Source: Brachionus koreanus
Taxonomy: Eukaryota; Rotifera; Eurotatoria; Ploima; Brachionidae
DNA length: 64,000 bases
Assembly (NCBI GenBank): GCA_016987375.1
Contig: PJRA01000263.1
Coordinates: 1,248,169 to 1,312,168 of the forward strand
Direction of reading: 5' to 3'
Shown here: positions 1 to 12,007 of the stretch, in pieces
Numbering within the stretch: the first letter of the stretch is position 1
Layout: each line of letters opens with the position of its first letter
Translations under genes and position numbers: made by a program
The notes under the pieces: generated by a model
Told to the model about the DNA's origin: nothing
The model's database searches: none
What the model saw: the letters and a program-made list of their open reading frames with translations, nothing else

Positions 1-1333
1 TAATAAAAAATATAAAATATGTTATTACATTAATCGTGCTTAATAGTTAACTAATTTATTTAGTTTATTTTTATTTAGATCTTTAAATCATTATTCATTT
101 TTTCTATTAAATGAGACTCGATCATGCTAAAATTGCTAAGCTATATATCTTTTACAGTCTTGCATAATTTTGCCTTATAAACATTAATAAGTTAAAAAAG
201 GTTAGAATAAAATTTTACTTTTGTTTTCAATTTTTACTGACAAAAGGTTTTATTTAAATAAAAAAAACATTATTTTTATACTTTACAATTGTTTTTTTTT
301 TCAATTTTTTCTGGCAAAATACTTTTTAGATTGAATTTTTTTCAAAAATCTTATAAATAAATTTTTATAAAACAAGCAGAAAAGAACTTTCTGTTTAAAA
401 AAAACTAATTAAAACCTAAAATATTTCAAATAATTAAGAATACTTTTTTTTCAAATGACATAAACATTAAATTTTGTTATTAATGTGTTTTTTATGATTT
501 ATTCTAAAATTGTTCTTTTTATTCTAATTATTTATTCATTGAAATTTAAAAATTGGCATTTCACCTAAAATTTTTTACTAGAAATTTCATATTTCAAATA
601 CCCTAAAATATTTCGGACCCTAATCTATATCCTGAAAAATATCCCTAATAAAAAAGCTACTCAAGTCTTTTCAAAATCTCAACAAATAAAGAAATTTTAA
701 GTCACCTAATTTTATTTTCATATTTTCTTGCTGATTAATAAATATTCTGTAATGATTTTGTAATTTAAAGAAATTAAAATTAGGTAAGGATAAACATTTT
801 TCAATAACAATTAAATCATAATTTGGATTCTAATTTTTACTCAAATTTATCATCAAAATAAAAATATTTTCACAAAAATTTTTTATCCATTTTTTACTCT
901 GAATCATATTAAGAATTTTTTCTTCAAAAATTAAATCTAAATTTATAAAAATCCTAAAAAAGAGTTCGAATGAAATTCATTCCCTTTTTTGATTAGAAAA
1001 AATTGGATAAATTACTCAAAAAACTAAGTAAAATTCAATAATAATTACAATTTAATGAATTATTTAAAAAATTTAAAATTATAATAAATTCAAAAGAAAT
1101 ATTAACGCTATTTTATTTTGATTGTTACAAAATCTGATATGCATTGATGCCTTCTACAAACAAACAGAAGCATAAAGAAGGTTTTATGCTCTGCTTTAAG
1201 CGACTAGAATCAAGCAACAGTTAGTATCCAATCCTTGTATCAGGGAAACAAAGCACTTAAATGGTCATTGGGAATAAAATTAGGAAAAAAATTAATAATA
1301 TTATTGGGAATAACATTAAAAAAAAAAATCTAA
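1..1333. other. AT-rich intergenic stretch
   Basis: No gene recognised. Mostly homopolymer-rich A/T sequence. A slightly less AT-rich patch from about 1140 to 1260 contains a short frame starting at an ATG near 1147 that is broken by stops within about 25 codons. It may be the outer edge of the decayed gene-like stretch that follows. Confidence 0.5.
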
Positions 1334-2036
1334 ATATTTAAAATCAAAACTCCATTAGGCTTAGCATCTACTACTATTCCAGTTGAAAAATGGTCAAAGT
1401 TAGACACTGCTAAGGATCGTTTTGAAATAGTAGAATATGAATACAGCTATGAGGAAATAGATGAAAGTGAGAGAGAATGTAAAGAAGATATTTTTGATCT
1501 TAAGGAGTATGATTTAGAAAATATTATTGAAGTACCAGCTATTCAAACGGACCAAGAAACAGTTGAAGATGCACATGTTGAAACTTCTGCAAATAGATTT
1601 TTAGGTATTCGGATATATGTAAGCAAAATCAAATCATGCAAGCAGAAAAAATGAGATTAAAAAGCAAAAAATATTTTACCCGAAGTATACATTTGAGAAT
1701 TTGTTTTAGTATCTATTTTTGAAGTAGATTAAGGTCTTACAGAAGCTCCAAATTTACTTAGTATATACAGCTATAGACCTAGATTATGAAAAAAAGCTAT
1801 ATGTATTTGTTTGTGAGCTTTGAGTACTAGTTGATCGTTTTCAAAGAATTATGTTGGATTTAGTCGCTAATTGTTTACTGAAATTAGAGTTTAGGACAGA
1901 TAACTAAATCAAAGGAATCAGACAAGCAAGAAATGAATTGTCTATAGGTGGTAGACAAGGAATTTATCTTAGAATTTTAGTTATTAACTGTTGTATCGTG
2001 TTAGCGCATGGTGATTATGTGATCATCACACACTAA
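1334..2036 (+). pseudogene. Decayed gene-like stretch, family unknown
   Basis: Two consecutive open segments stand out from the A/T background. Segment 1 (1334-1654) is a 106-codon open frame with no internal ATG. It is strongly acidic, with a Glu/Asp-rich middle (around residues 30-65), and ends in a lysine-rich tail. Segment 2 (1728-2036) is a 102-codon frame broken only by two stops, with hydrophobic stretches and balanced amino acids, unlike the Lys/Asn/Phe/Ile runs of neighbouring non-coding frames. The lack of a start, the two stops and the absence of clear splice sites suggest a decayed gene, or possibly exons of a gene I cannot assemble. I do not recognise the family. A domesticated or dead transposon ORF is an alternative. 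Confidence 0.3.
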
Positions 2037-4663
2037 CCGAAACATCTAGAACGCTCTAGAAGCACACCCTACTCTCGACACGCATAGACTTATCACTTGA
2101 TTTTTTAGGATTAAGACATTAATTGATTGAATAAATAAAAAGAGTTTTGGCAGAATTTTTTATTTTATATCATTTCACGTTAAGTATCGTAAATATCAAA
2201 ATTTACGATCACACAAATGTTGCTATTTTCGATGAACTTACTTAAATTCTTGATAATGCTAAGACAACCAATTTAAAAAAAAAACTCATTACAAATCTGA
2301 GCTAGTAAATGAAGCTTTATTAAATTTTTTTTTTATTCACGGATCAAAGATTTGTATGCGCCCTTTTTTTCGCTACTGTAATAGTAGGAAAATTTAAATA
2401 TTTTTTAATTTTTAAGATTTTCAAAAGATTAGATTTTGCTAAATATTTTACCAAGTTAATCAAATTATTTCAATTCAATTCGCTTTTTCAATTTTCAAGG
2501 TTAATTAACAGTGCTCATGTCAATAATGACCCTCATTTATTTTATTTTATAAAAGTAATTAGAAATTAAAAAATTATTTAAAAAAGTAAGTTATAGAAAC
2601 ATTTAAATTAATTTTTTTGAATTTTTTTTCAAAATCTGTTAACATCAAATTGATATTATTGAAAATAGATTGCTTTAAGATGAATCTCTTGATCACAAGG
2701 CTATTTATTAGTCTTACATAAAAAATATTCAAAGGTTTTTTCACCATTAGCCGTTTTTGACATTGATTCTATTTGATTTCCGCTATTCCTTAAATTGTAT
2801 TTTAAATTTCTTGAGTCATTTTTATTTAATTTCTTTTTTAAATTTTCAGGTGAATCATGAAAAAAATGTTTTATTGGCAAAAGATAGCAAGCAAGATATT
2901 TTACCAAGTAAATCTAATTATGATTAAAGAACAATTAAAAAACGATATAACTAGTCTTGTCGAGTCATCTGAATTCAAAATTCAATCATCAAAATTTTTC
3001 ATCTTTGTTTCATTCTTGAATCATCTTATCAATTGTTAATGAGTTTTTTTGGATTAGAGCCAAGAAAACGTTCATTCTTAGAATAAATTGATCGTTTTAT
3101 ATTATTGGTTAGTGCTAAATCGATGTATGGATTTTAACATTCCTTTTTTTCAATTAACAGACCATCCCATCTATTCTTGTTATCATAATTTGATCATGAG
3201 AAAATTTAACCTTTCAAACAGTAATTAACAGAATCAAGACTTAGTTATCACAAAAAATTGTTTTTTATCATAAAGAGGTAGTTTTTCTGAAAAGATTTTG
3301 GAAACCAATAATTGTCTATTTTTATTTTAATTTTAAAATTTTCTTGTTTTTTTTAGAGATACCTTTAAAAACTCGATTACTGTATTCATCAAAGGAAAAA
3401 AATCGTAAAAACAGAAATAATGGGAAAAAATAATAAATAGACTATAACATCAGCCAGAAAATTCATACCTCTAGCCGTAATACATAATTAATACTTGAAA
3501 AAATTAAATAACACATTAAGTCCGAAATTTATAAATTTTTACTATTTTGTAATAGGTAATTTAATTGGGAGTAATGTACTTTGATTTAAGATCTATTCAA
3601 GCTGCTACTAGTCTAGTTATAGGACTATTAAGTAATTCTAAAATAAATAACTTAAAGAATATAAAATTAAAAAGTCGTTCTAGTGAGAAAATGTGTATTG
3701 ATGTTCGTTTCAAATCAAACATGTTGATAAATTCTGAATTATAGTTAGAAAATTTTAAAAAATCTCTTGGTTTCAAATTTTTTATTTATTATAATTCCTA
3801 AAATTGCTTGAAAAATAAAAAAAAATATTATTTAATAATGAAATAAATTTAGATGTAATTAAGAAAGTTTTCATCAATTATTTTCGATGAAATATACTAA
3901 TTTTCATCGTCGAAATTAGATGAAATTGTTCCTAACTCATTAATGATTCATCTATCAATTTTCATCGATTTATCATCGTTTTTTTTGTGACTGGGTTTTA
4001 GCTTTATCTTTAAGGATTCAAATTTTCTAATATCTTCTTATTTGATTTTAAATTATTAGTTAAAAAATAATAGCAATTTAAAATTTATAATTAATTTTAT
4101 TTTTTTATCTAATTATTATTCTATCTATATCAAAAAATAAAATTAATTAATTTGATAATTATAAAAAACAATTTCTTTATTTAAAAAAAAGTTATTAAAA
4201 TTTTTAAATAAAAAGAACCTAGCAAAATGTTTATTTCACAAATAATAATAAAATATAAAGTTTTTAAATAAAATTAAAAATCTAAATGTGACTAATGCAG
4301 ATTTATTAAAAATTTTAGATAATTAAGACTTCAATTTAAAATCAAAATAAAAAATAAAATTCTTTATGAATTCTTTCAATCTTAACATTTAAAGATTTTA
4401 AAAGTAAAATAAAATAAAAAATGTTTAATTTTTTTAATTATTCAACTTAAGTTTAAAAAACTTTTCAAAATAACTAAGTCTTTTTTATTCGCCATAAAGC
4501 TAAAAAATTTTGAATTTGTTATTTTTGAATTTGAAAAATTTTGATAGAGTTAGTTAAGTAAACATACTTTTAAAAAAAATTATCAAAATTTTCTCTTTAA
4601 ACAATTACATTCTATTAAACTATTAAACTGTTTTATCTGTTAAATTGTTTAATACTTGTATTA
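2037..4663. other. Gene-free AT-rich stretch
   Basis: No gene recognised. The short open frames near 2.7-3.0 kb on both strands have non-coding composition. From about 3868 to 3982 the motif TTTTCATC and its complement GATGAAA recur at least six times in both orientations, next to a GTGACTGGG end at about 3987. This looks like the terminus of an old inverted-repeat element, but no partner end was found. Confidence 0.4.
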
Positions 4664-5455
4664 ATCTCACAAGTTTTTAATAGATATTCTAGGAAAGGAT
4701 ACAAAAAAACATATTACCGTTTAGGTGCTTCGCAAGTCAGATACTTTTAGAAATAACTTTTTTCATTTTTAAAACTTAGCAAAGAATACAAAAAAATTAA
4801 AACATTTTGGGCTTTGATTGATCGATTAATTAGGTTGATTTCTATTGAAAAACAAAAAACAACTTTATTTTTTATTACAAAAAAAAACTCATTTTTTACA
4901 CAGACTAAATTTGGATGATAAAAACCTTGTATAAGTATGAGCTGATAAATTTTGCAAAACGAGTTTTAAAAGATACTTAAAAAATTTATTTTATTTTAAA
5001 TCTTTTTTCCCCAAAATTCACAATGCCGATGATTATTTGTTTGATTACTAACTAAAGGATATAGAAATATATTGAGGTTGGTTTTATAATGAAAATTTTT
5101 AATTTAATAAAATTATTTATCAAGTTAGAACATATAAATATTTAGAATTTTAAATGAAAATTTAAAATTAAAATATGATATTTTCTTCTCATTTATTTAG
5201 TATCAAATTGAATTAAAACTTTAATTTCAATTAAACTTTAAATAATATTTTTAACATAAGTGAAATGAAGTTTTGTGAAAGCATCCAACTTCTAAAAATT
5301 AATAATCATTTATAACTAATGCTTATTTTGATTTTTTTTTCATATATACAATCGCAAAATACATTAATTGTATGGTTTTATAAAAGATCTTTAATATTAA
5401 AGGATTTTTTAATTTTAAACATAAAATTGACAGTTTATTTGTGGATTTTTTTCTT
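4664..5455. repeat. Segmental duplication, block 1, copy A
   Basis: About 790 bp that is near-identical to 9871-10660 (copy B), with only scattered substitutions and small indels. For example, copy A has an extra AAGTAT near 4935. Both copies contain the CTTCGCAAGTCAGATACTTT segment and the same run up to a GTGGATTTTTTTCTT end. No coding capacity was recognised. Copy A is followed by 1.47 kb, including the ODF3 gene, that is missing from copy B. Confidence 0.9.
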
Positions 5456-6012
5456 TTTATAATTCAAACATGAATATTTTCATCTGATTAGAATTATGAT
5501 AAAGGAGAAGATTGTACAAAGAAATTGGAATTATTCATTATAGATAAAAATTTTCGAGATAAGCTAAAATCTTTTGATCAAGCAATTTACAAGATTACAT
5601 ACAATTTTAGCAAGAAGAATTTGAGAAGTTTTTGCTTCAATTTTATCCTAGCAACCAAAAGGGTAATAAATACCAGCAAATGTCACACGATTTAAAAATT
5701 ATCTAAGATATATTTTTTATTTATTAAATAATTCATAAAATATTCTAATAAAACAAACTAATAACTTAGTCAAATTTCTAGCTGTGATATAAATTAAAAA
5801 AATATTGGCAACGTGCTCATTCTAGTAGAATAAACTCATTAGGCAATAATTATCTAAAATTAGCTCATGATAAACGTATCTAAGAGAAATAAACATAGAA
5901 AATTTTATTTTCATTATTCTCTTTTGTCCCGAATTAACTCTAATAAAATATAAAGAATTTTTTTTATAATTTTTTAAAAACAATAAAATAAAAAAGAAAA
6001 GAAGAAAATCAA

Positions 6013-6836
6013 ATGTCAACTGGTTCACTAAGTGGTCGCTATTTGCCCGATGGTAGCTTGAATATAGCTGGTCGATGGAAGTCACCAGGTCCTGGAAAGT
6101 ACCTTTTGCCGTCTTGTACTGGTTTTAAAAACCACGATTTTACTCTGGAAAAGCGTCCAGCATATACGATTGGACAACGTTGGAAAGATTTAAGTTAATA
6201 AAGAGATTTTGTTTGAAAAAAATTATTTATTTTGATTAATATTTTTCAGGCAAAGACGAAAACTCACCGGGTCCAATATATTTGCCTCGACCTGGTGTCA
6301 CAAATCGAGGTTTAGTCCGATCATCAACCAGCTACATTAACAGCCGGCCGAAGGACAGCGATCAGCAACTAGGTCCAGGGCCAATGGACTATTTTCCTGA
6401 AAAATACAAGCATGCAAGTCCGGCATATACTATCGGCACAAAACATAAGCATCTTGAAATACCTACTCATCCTGTTGGACCTAATCAGTATATTTTACCG
6501 TGTACAATTGGTAACAGTAGTTTTCAAGCAAATATTAAAAATGCGCCAAAATACAGTTTATCAGGAAGAAATAAATTTATGAGTATTACTTATGGAATGG
6601 ATAATTCGCCATCTAAATTGTATTATCCTTCATTAGAGCAAGTAAAGGCGAATGCGCCTAGATGGACTATAGTTAGTAGAAATTATTTGCCCGAAATGGA
6701 TAAATCTACACCTGGACCAAATGCTTACAGTTCTCAAAATAGATCATTTATTTTAAAATCAGCTCCCAAGTATAGCATGGGCATAAGACATTCAGAGTTT
6801 TGTTCAACTGGTTTTTCGAAAAATGATGAAGAATAG
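6013..6836 (+). CDS. ODF3: ODF3/CIMAP-like sperm-tail protein with STPGR (SHIPPO) repeats
   Basis: Two exons: 6013-6193 and 6250-6836, with a 56-bp GT-AG intron. The codon is split 1+2 and rejoins as Ser61. The product is 255 residues, essentially the length of human ODF3/CIMAP1A (254). Pro-Gly-Pro repeats lie near residues 24-30 (SPGPGKY), 66-71 (SPGPIY), 102-110 (GPGPMDYFPEK) and 214-220 (TPGPNAY). The C-terminus has the family's Ile-Arg-His-Ser ending. The family comprises microtubule-associated proteins of outer dense fibres and axonemes, so a role in sperm or cilia is inferred. The ATG is the first in frame and opens directly into the family N-terminus. AATAAA follows at 6891. The gene lies between two shared blocks of the local segmental duplication and is missing from the other copy. 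Confidence 0.9.
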
Positions 6837-6918
6837 CTATTTAATGTTTTTTTTTTGTTTAAAGGCTTAAATTGATCGCAAAAATTTTCTAATAAATATT
6901 CAAATAAATTTTCAAATT

Positions 6919-7143
6919 TTATATCTGTAATTTAAATTGGTTTAGGTAAGTAAAATACCATCCTGTGTGAGGACTATTTTTATCCTGAAGAAACTGACCT
7001 AGCATTCTGTTGACCATAAAAAGATATTTTTCTTGAAATAAAGCATAAATTCGTTCTAATTGTTCATAATAAAGTTCAATTTTTGATTTCTGGTTTTGAG
7101 AAATTGCTGCTGATTGAGTTTTTTCTTCGACAAAATTTTCATT
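6919..7143 (-). pseudogene. C-terminal coding-like fragment, unknown family, in duplicated block
   Basis: On the minus strand a 74-codon frame runs from an upstream in-frame TAA (7144-7146) to a stop at 6919-6921. Its composition is protein-like, with a Glu/Leu/Tyr-rich amphipathic helix, then Asn-Arg-Met-Leu and a Gly-Trp-Tyr-Phe segment near the end. In the second duplication copy (around 11364-11460) the equivalent of the upstream stop reads Gln, and the frame stays open further upstream, so copy A seems to have lost a coding frame. No usable acceptor or start codon for the whole segment was found. It is probably the end of a gene broken in both copies. Family not recognised. Confidence 0.35.
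6922..6984. repeat. Segmental duplication, block 2, copy A
   Basis: About 60 bp matching 10701-10764 (AAATTGGTTTAGGTAAGTAA and onward to GTGTGAGGACTA). It overlaps the 3' end of the coding-like fragment on the minus strand. The two copies diverge abruptly on both sides. Confidence 0.8.
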
Positions 7144-7746
7144 TTAATTTTTAAGAATTTTATTTAGCAAATGTTTTGAATGGCATTCAATTTTGTATGA
7201 GTTTTAGTATTGTAAAGATACTAAAATCAAAAATGCTCAATTTTATATCAAAAAAAGAAGAATTTATTGATTCAACTTAATATTTAGAAAAAAATGTTTT
7301 TATATTTTAACAATTAAATAATTATATTTTATCTTTTTTTAAATGAATGTATCCTAATTCAATTGAATCCAATCAACTTAACATAAGAGATAAAAATAGA
7401 ATTTCAAAATCTTTTAAAAATCAAAATTTGACTCTTTTTTTTTTTTTTGAAAAGAAATACATTCAATATAGTTTAAAAAGTGCGGAAAATAACTTGTTTA
7501 TCTAACAAATAATCTAAATGATTAAATTAAGACTTTAGTTAAACTTTTGATTTTTAAGAAAGCTGAAAATTAAAATCTTTTAAAAGATTGAATTATAGTC
7601 AAATTTCTTTCTTTACAAAATTAAGTAAAAGATATTTTTAGAAATAACTCTGAATTAAGATTTGATTTTTTTTGTCAAGAAAAACCCAATTAGACATTTT
7701 TCTTTCGAAATAATTTTCAAGTAATGTTTTATTTAAAAGTCAAAGC
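7081..7746. repeat. Segmental duplication, block 3, copy A
   Basis: Matches copy B, where the sequence is split: 7081-7105 corresponds to about 10782-10806, and 7106-7746 to about 11364-12007. Copy B thus has roughly 560 bp between two parts that are adjacent in copy A. Identity is high, with small T-run length differences and a few substitutions. After 7746 the copies diverge. Confidence 0.85.
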
Positions 7747-7799
7747 AGCGTGAATTTTCATTCAAAATTTTCAATACAAAAATTAAAAAATTTTATAAC

Positions 7800-8110
7800 T
7801 TTTGTTCTAAAGGCCCAAATTTGTTCTGCTGTTTAAACAAAGTGAAACAATTGTTGTTTCATAATCTGTTAATAACTTTTTCAAGAAGTTTTCTTTGAAT
7901 TCATTGCACAATTGATTTTCGAAATCTGTCAAATCATGAGAAACAATTGTAAGCCTTGTTTATCAAATTAAGGTGACTAGATATCATCGATTAGGATGTT
8001 TTAATGATTTGATAATTGTTGAGTTATAAGCTTTGGATTGCTTTGAATAGCAATAGAAAGATCATGCTGACCGATAATGGCTGGTTTACTTGAGCCATTT
8101 TTCCTTTGAA
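7800..8110 (-). pseudogene. Coding-like minus-strand fragments, unknown family
   Basis: Two short frames look coding on the minus strand. One (about 8100-8000) reads Gly-Ser-Ser-Lys-Pro and onward to Gln-Gln-Leu-Ser-Asn-His. The other (about 7965-7810) begins Ser-His-Asp-Leu-Thr-Asp-Phe-Glu. The first has a diverged counterpart at 11105-11320. No splice arrangement joins them cleanly. They may be exons or relics of the same broken gene as the fragment ending at 6919. Family not recognised. Confidence 0.25.
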
Positions 8111-8462
8111 TACTCGAATCTCACTACTAGATTTTTAAACAATCTTACATTCTTCATATATAAGTTCAAATTTGAATTTTATTGTTCTAATGATATTCAC
8201 ATTAAATATTGAGATATAAATTTTCAGTTAGATTTGAATTAAAAAAATATAAATCTGATGAATTTATTTGTATTTTATTTATTTTTTTTTTTATATATTG
8301 TTTTTCAGAAATAATTTGAAATATTTACGAAAGTAGCATTCATACATAATTTGAAATTAAAAATAATAAAAAGAACGAAAATATTTTTCATTTTTTTTTT
8401 ATTAATAAAATAAAAATTTTAATAAAATAAAAAAGAGGCATTATTTTTTGATAAATTGTATA

Positions 8463-9634
8463 ATGTCAATATCAATTGAAAGCAAACGTCAACTAATCGA
8501 AGATCACATAAGCAAAATATTCCAGGAAAAGAATAAATCGGATTTATTGGCGCTTGATTTTGAAATTAACCTGTTGCTATGTGCTGCCCAGAGCTACAAA
8601 CATGAGTCTGCATTGAAACCTTTTCCGTCAACGTTTCTCTCCGATTCAACAAATACAAAAAACTTTGACCAACTACTTTCGGCACTTCTTTCGTTTCCGC
8701 CGGTTCTTGAATGGAAAAACAAAATAAAAAAATTCAATCAAGACCAATTATGTGTTATATATTGGATATTAATGCATAAAAATTATAGTCTAAATATATG
8801 CACTAGCATTGATAAAGAAAAGCTTATGAAATCAGCCAAGTGTGTGCATGACTTTGCTACACCAAGTCACATATTTGAAGTTAAATATTCAAATGAAAAA
8901 GACAGAAAATTCGATCAAATAAAACAAAATACAATTGATGAACTTGATCTTGAAGGTGGCGCGACATCAATTTGTTTCCATGGCACCCGAATGGATAATC
9001 TTTATTCAATTATGCATATGGGTCTATTATCACACCTCAATAAGGTACAATAATTTAATTCTAACTATTTTTCAAAGTTAAAATAAAATAATTATTTTAG
9101 AATGGGATATTTGGAGAAGGAACTTATTTGAGTCAGGAGCCTTCGTTGTCTCTGCACTATAGTCCTTCATGCAAAACTTGGTCGGGTAGTTTGATAGGAC
9201 AACAAATGTCTTGTCTTCTTGTTTGTGAAACTATCAATCATCCTAGACATGTAAAAATTGGCATAAATGGTAAATAATTAAAAAAATAAATGAAGAAAAT
9301 GTAAAATAAAATTTATTTAGAGAGCGCTCTGATGGAAGACAAAAACGGAAATAGCAAAACTGTACCTGAGAAATATTTACTAGTAAAAAACAATGAATAT
9401 GTTAGAGTCAAATATGTTCTTTTGTATGCTGAAAAAGCCAAAAAAGTAATCAGAAACAGTCAATTAGTAAAATTTATTTCCGATAATAAATTTTTGCTAC
9501 TACTGGTTTCCTATTCAATTTTGCTTATGTTTATCGGATTGCTTAATTCAAGAACGTTCAACAAGTATTTTAAGCTAAGCTATAGACGATTTTATAATTA
9601 TCTGCTTGGTGACGCATCATCATCTTATGAATAG
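8463..9634 (+). CDS. PARP16: PARP16-like mono-ADP-ribosyltransferase, tail-anchored
   Basis: Three exons: 8463-9044, 9101-9269 and 9321-9634. Introns are 56 and 51 bp, both GT-AG, and phases match (0, then 1+2). The product is 354 residues; human PARP16 has 322. The helical N-terminal region has the family's Leu-X-Pro-Phe-Pro motif (LKPFPS). The catalytic fold shows a His-Gly-Thr-Arg motif (His173) and Gly-Glu-Gly-Thr-Tyr (Tyr203), followed by VKYVLLY, so the H-Y-Y signature of mono-ADP-ribosylating PARPs appears intact. A hydrophobic segment near the C-terminus (FLLLLVSYSILLMFIGLL) matches the ER/nuclear-envelope tail anchor. In vertebrates PARP16 modifies PERK and IRE1 in the unfolded-protein response; that role here is inferred. 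ATG 8463 is the first ATG in frame. AATAAA lies just after the stop (9651). Confidence 0.93.
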
Positions 9635-9870
9635 AAGCAAATTTTGTAGAAATAAAATAAATAAATTCTGGTCATGTTTTACTGATAATCTTAGCCTAAC
9701 AGTAATGACCATCATTAATTAATAAATATTCAAATTGTAAATTAGTTAATTTAGAGCTATTTTAAAGTTTCTTCTGGATTGTTTACCGAATTTTTTTTCT
9801 AATAAATTTTTATTAAAAAATGTTAAAGTTTATTTTTTTCTATTATTGTGAAACTCAATATTAATTAAAA

Positions 9871-10660
9871 ATCTCACAAGTTTTTAAAATAGATATTCTA
9901 GTAAAAGATACAAAAAAAAAATTTTACTGTTTAAAAGCTTCGCAAGTCAGATACTTTTCGAAATAACTTTTTTCATTTTTAAAACTTAGCAAAGAATACA
10001 AAAAAATTAAAACATTTTGGGCTTTGATTGATCGATTAATTGGGTTGATTTCTATTGAAAAACAAAAAACAACTTTTTTTTATATCACAAAAAATAAACT
10101 CAGTTTTTACTCAAACTAAATTTGGATGATAAAAACCTTGTATGAGCTGATAAATTTTGCAGAACGAGTTTTAAAAGATACTAAAAAAATTTATTTTATT
10201 TTAAATCTTTTTTCCCCAAAATTCACAATGCCGATGATTATTTGTTTGATTACTAACTAAAGGATATAGAAATATATTGAGGTTGGTTTTATAATGAAAA
10301 TTTTTAATTTAATAAAATTATTTATCAAGTTAGAACATATAAATATTTAGAATTTTAAATGAAAATTTAAAATTAAAATATGATATTTTCTTCTCATTTA
10401 TTTAGTATCAAATTGAATTAAAACTTTAATTTCAATTAAACTTTAAATAATATTTTTAACATAAGTGAAATGAAGTTTTGTGAAAGCATCCAACTTCTAA
10501 AAATTAATAATCATTTATAACTAATGCTCATTTTGATTTTTTTTTCATATATACAATCGCAAAATACATTAATTGTATGGTTTTATAAAAGATCTTTAAT
10601 ATTAAAGGATTTTTTAATTTTAAACATAAAATTGACAGTTTATTTGTGGATTTTTTTCTT
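9871..10660. repeat. Segmental duplication, block 1, copy B
   Basis: Near-identical to 4664-5455. It begins about 240 bp after the PARP16 stop codon. It is joined through about 40 bp of unique sequence straight to block 2, so the region that holds ODF3 in copy A is absent here. An open frame at 10524-10709 has non-coding composition. Confidence 0.9.
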
Positions 10661-10700
10661 ATTCATTTATTCACATTTAAAAAGTCAAAATAATGGAGAA

Positions 10701-12007
10701 TATCTATAATTTAAATTGGTTTAGGTAAGTAAAATACCATCCTGTGTGAGGACTAGTTTTATCTTACTAGAATTTCAAAATCTTTTGATTTCTGGTTTTG
10801 AGAAATTTAATACAATACAACAGAAAAAAATGTTAGGAATTCATATAACATTATTTTTTTAAAGTCAAAAGAAAGTCTTGTAAATACAACATTGTGCAAA
10901 ACTCAAAGTTCAAAGACCAAAAGACAGCCAGTTGCTGACAGTTTACAAATCATTAGCAGACTTTGACTTTTTGTGTAACTAAGTATGATGAAGTTTGTTG
11001 CACTTACAGAAATAATTAAAATCCTTTAGACAAAAAAGTTATAAGCTCTTTAAGCATGAATTTTTGTTCTATTCTTTTTTTTTTACCAATTTTCACAAAA
11101 CTTTGATTTCTATTATGTTAAGGTGCACTTCTCATTGCAAGTGATGAAAAACCACCTGAAAGACCGTTCATCTTGAGGATTTTTTAAAAAAATTTCTTCC
11201 AAAGTTCATTTGATAATTGACTTGCATCAGCCGTACGTAAGGCATTCCGATCTAGAATGGACAGTCTACCTGAGCCTTTCTTCTTTTCTCTTTACTTGTT
11301 TCACCAGTTTAGCCTTCGTATTTAAAATACATTCAACTAGACATATTTCATATAAGTAACTCCTGCTGCTGATTGAGTTTTTTCTTCGACAAAATTTTCA
11401 TTTTGATTTTTAAGAATTTTATTTAGCAAATGTTTTGAATGGCATTCAATTTTGTATGAGTTTTAGTATTGTAAAGATACTAAAATCAAAAATGCTCAAT
11501 TTTATATCAAAAAAAGAAGAATTTATTGATTCAACTTAATATTTAGAAAAAAATGTTTTTATATTTTAACAATTAAATAATTATATTTTATCTTTTTTTA
11601 AATGAATGTATCCTAATTCAATTGAATCCAATCAACTTAACATAAGAGATAAAAATAGAATTTCAAAATCTTTTAAAAATCAAAATTTGACTCTTTTTTT
11701 TTTTTGAAAAGAAATACATTCAATATAGTTTAAAAAGTGCGGAAAATAACTTGTTTATCTAACAAATAATCTAAATGATTAAATTAAGATTTTAGTTAAA
11801 CTTTTGATTTTTAAGAAAGCTGAAAATTAAAATCTTTTAAAAGATTGAATTATAGTCAAATTTCTTTCTTTACAAAATTAAGTAAAAGATATTTTTAGAA
11901 ATAACTCTGAATTAAGATTTGATTTGATTTTTTTTGTCAAGAAAAACCCAATTAGACATTTTTCTTTCGAAACAATTTTCAAGTCATTTTTCATTTAAAA
12001 GTCAAAG
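10701..12007. repeat. Segmental duplication, blocks 2 and 3, copy B, with inserted segment
   Basis: Shared parts are 10701-10764, about 10782-10806, and 11364-12007. The 560 bp at 10807-11363 has no counterpart at the same place in copy A. It contains minus-strand coding-like fragments at 11105-11320: a frame beginning Lys-Gly-Ser-Gly-Arg-Leu, then one stop, then Met-Asn-Gly-Leu-Ser-Gly-Gly. The first is loosely similar to the 8.0-8.1 kb fragment. Copy B is therefore rearranged relative to copy A and not a simple duplicate. Confidence 0.8.

Noticed and set aside
1999..2040. Hairpin or element end around the GTGATCATCACACACTAACC segment
   Set aside because: Pairing is interrupted and weak, and it overlaps the decayed frame at 1.73-2.04 kb.
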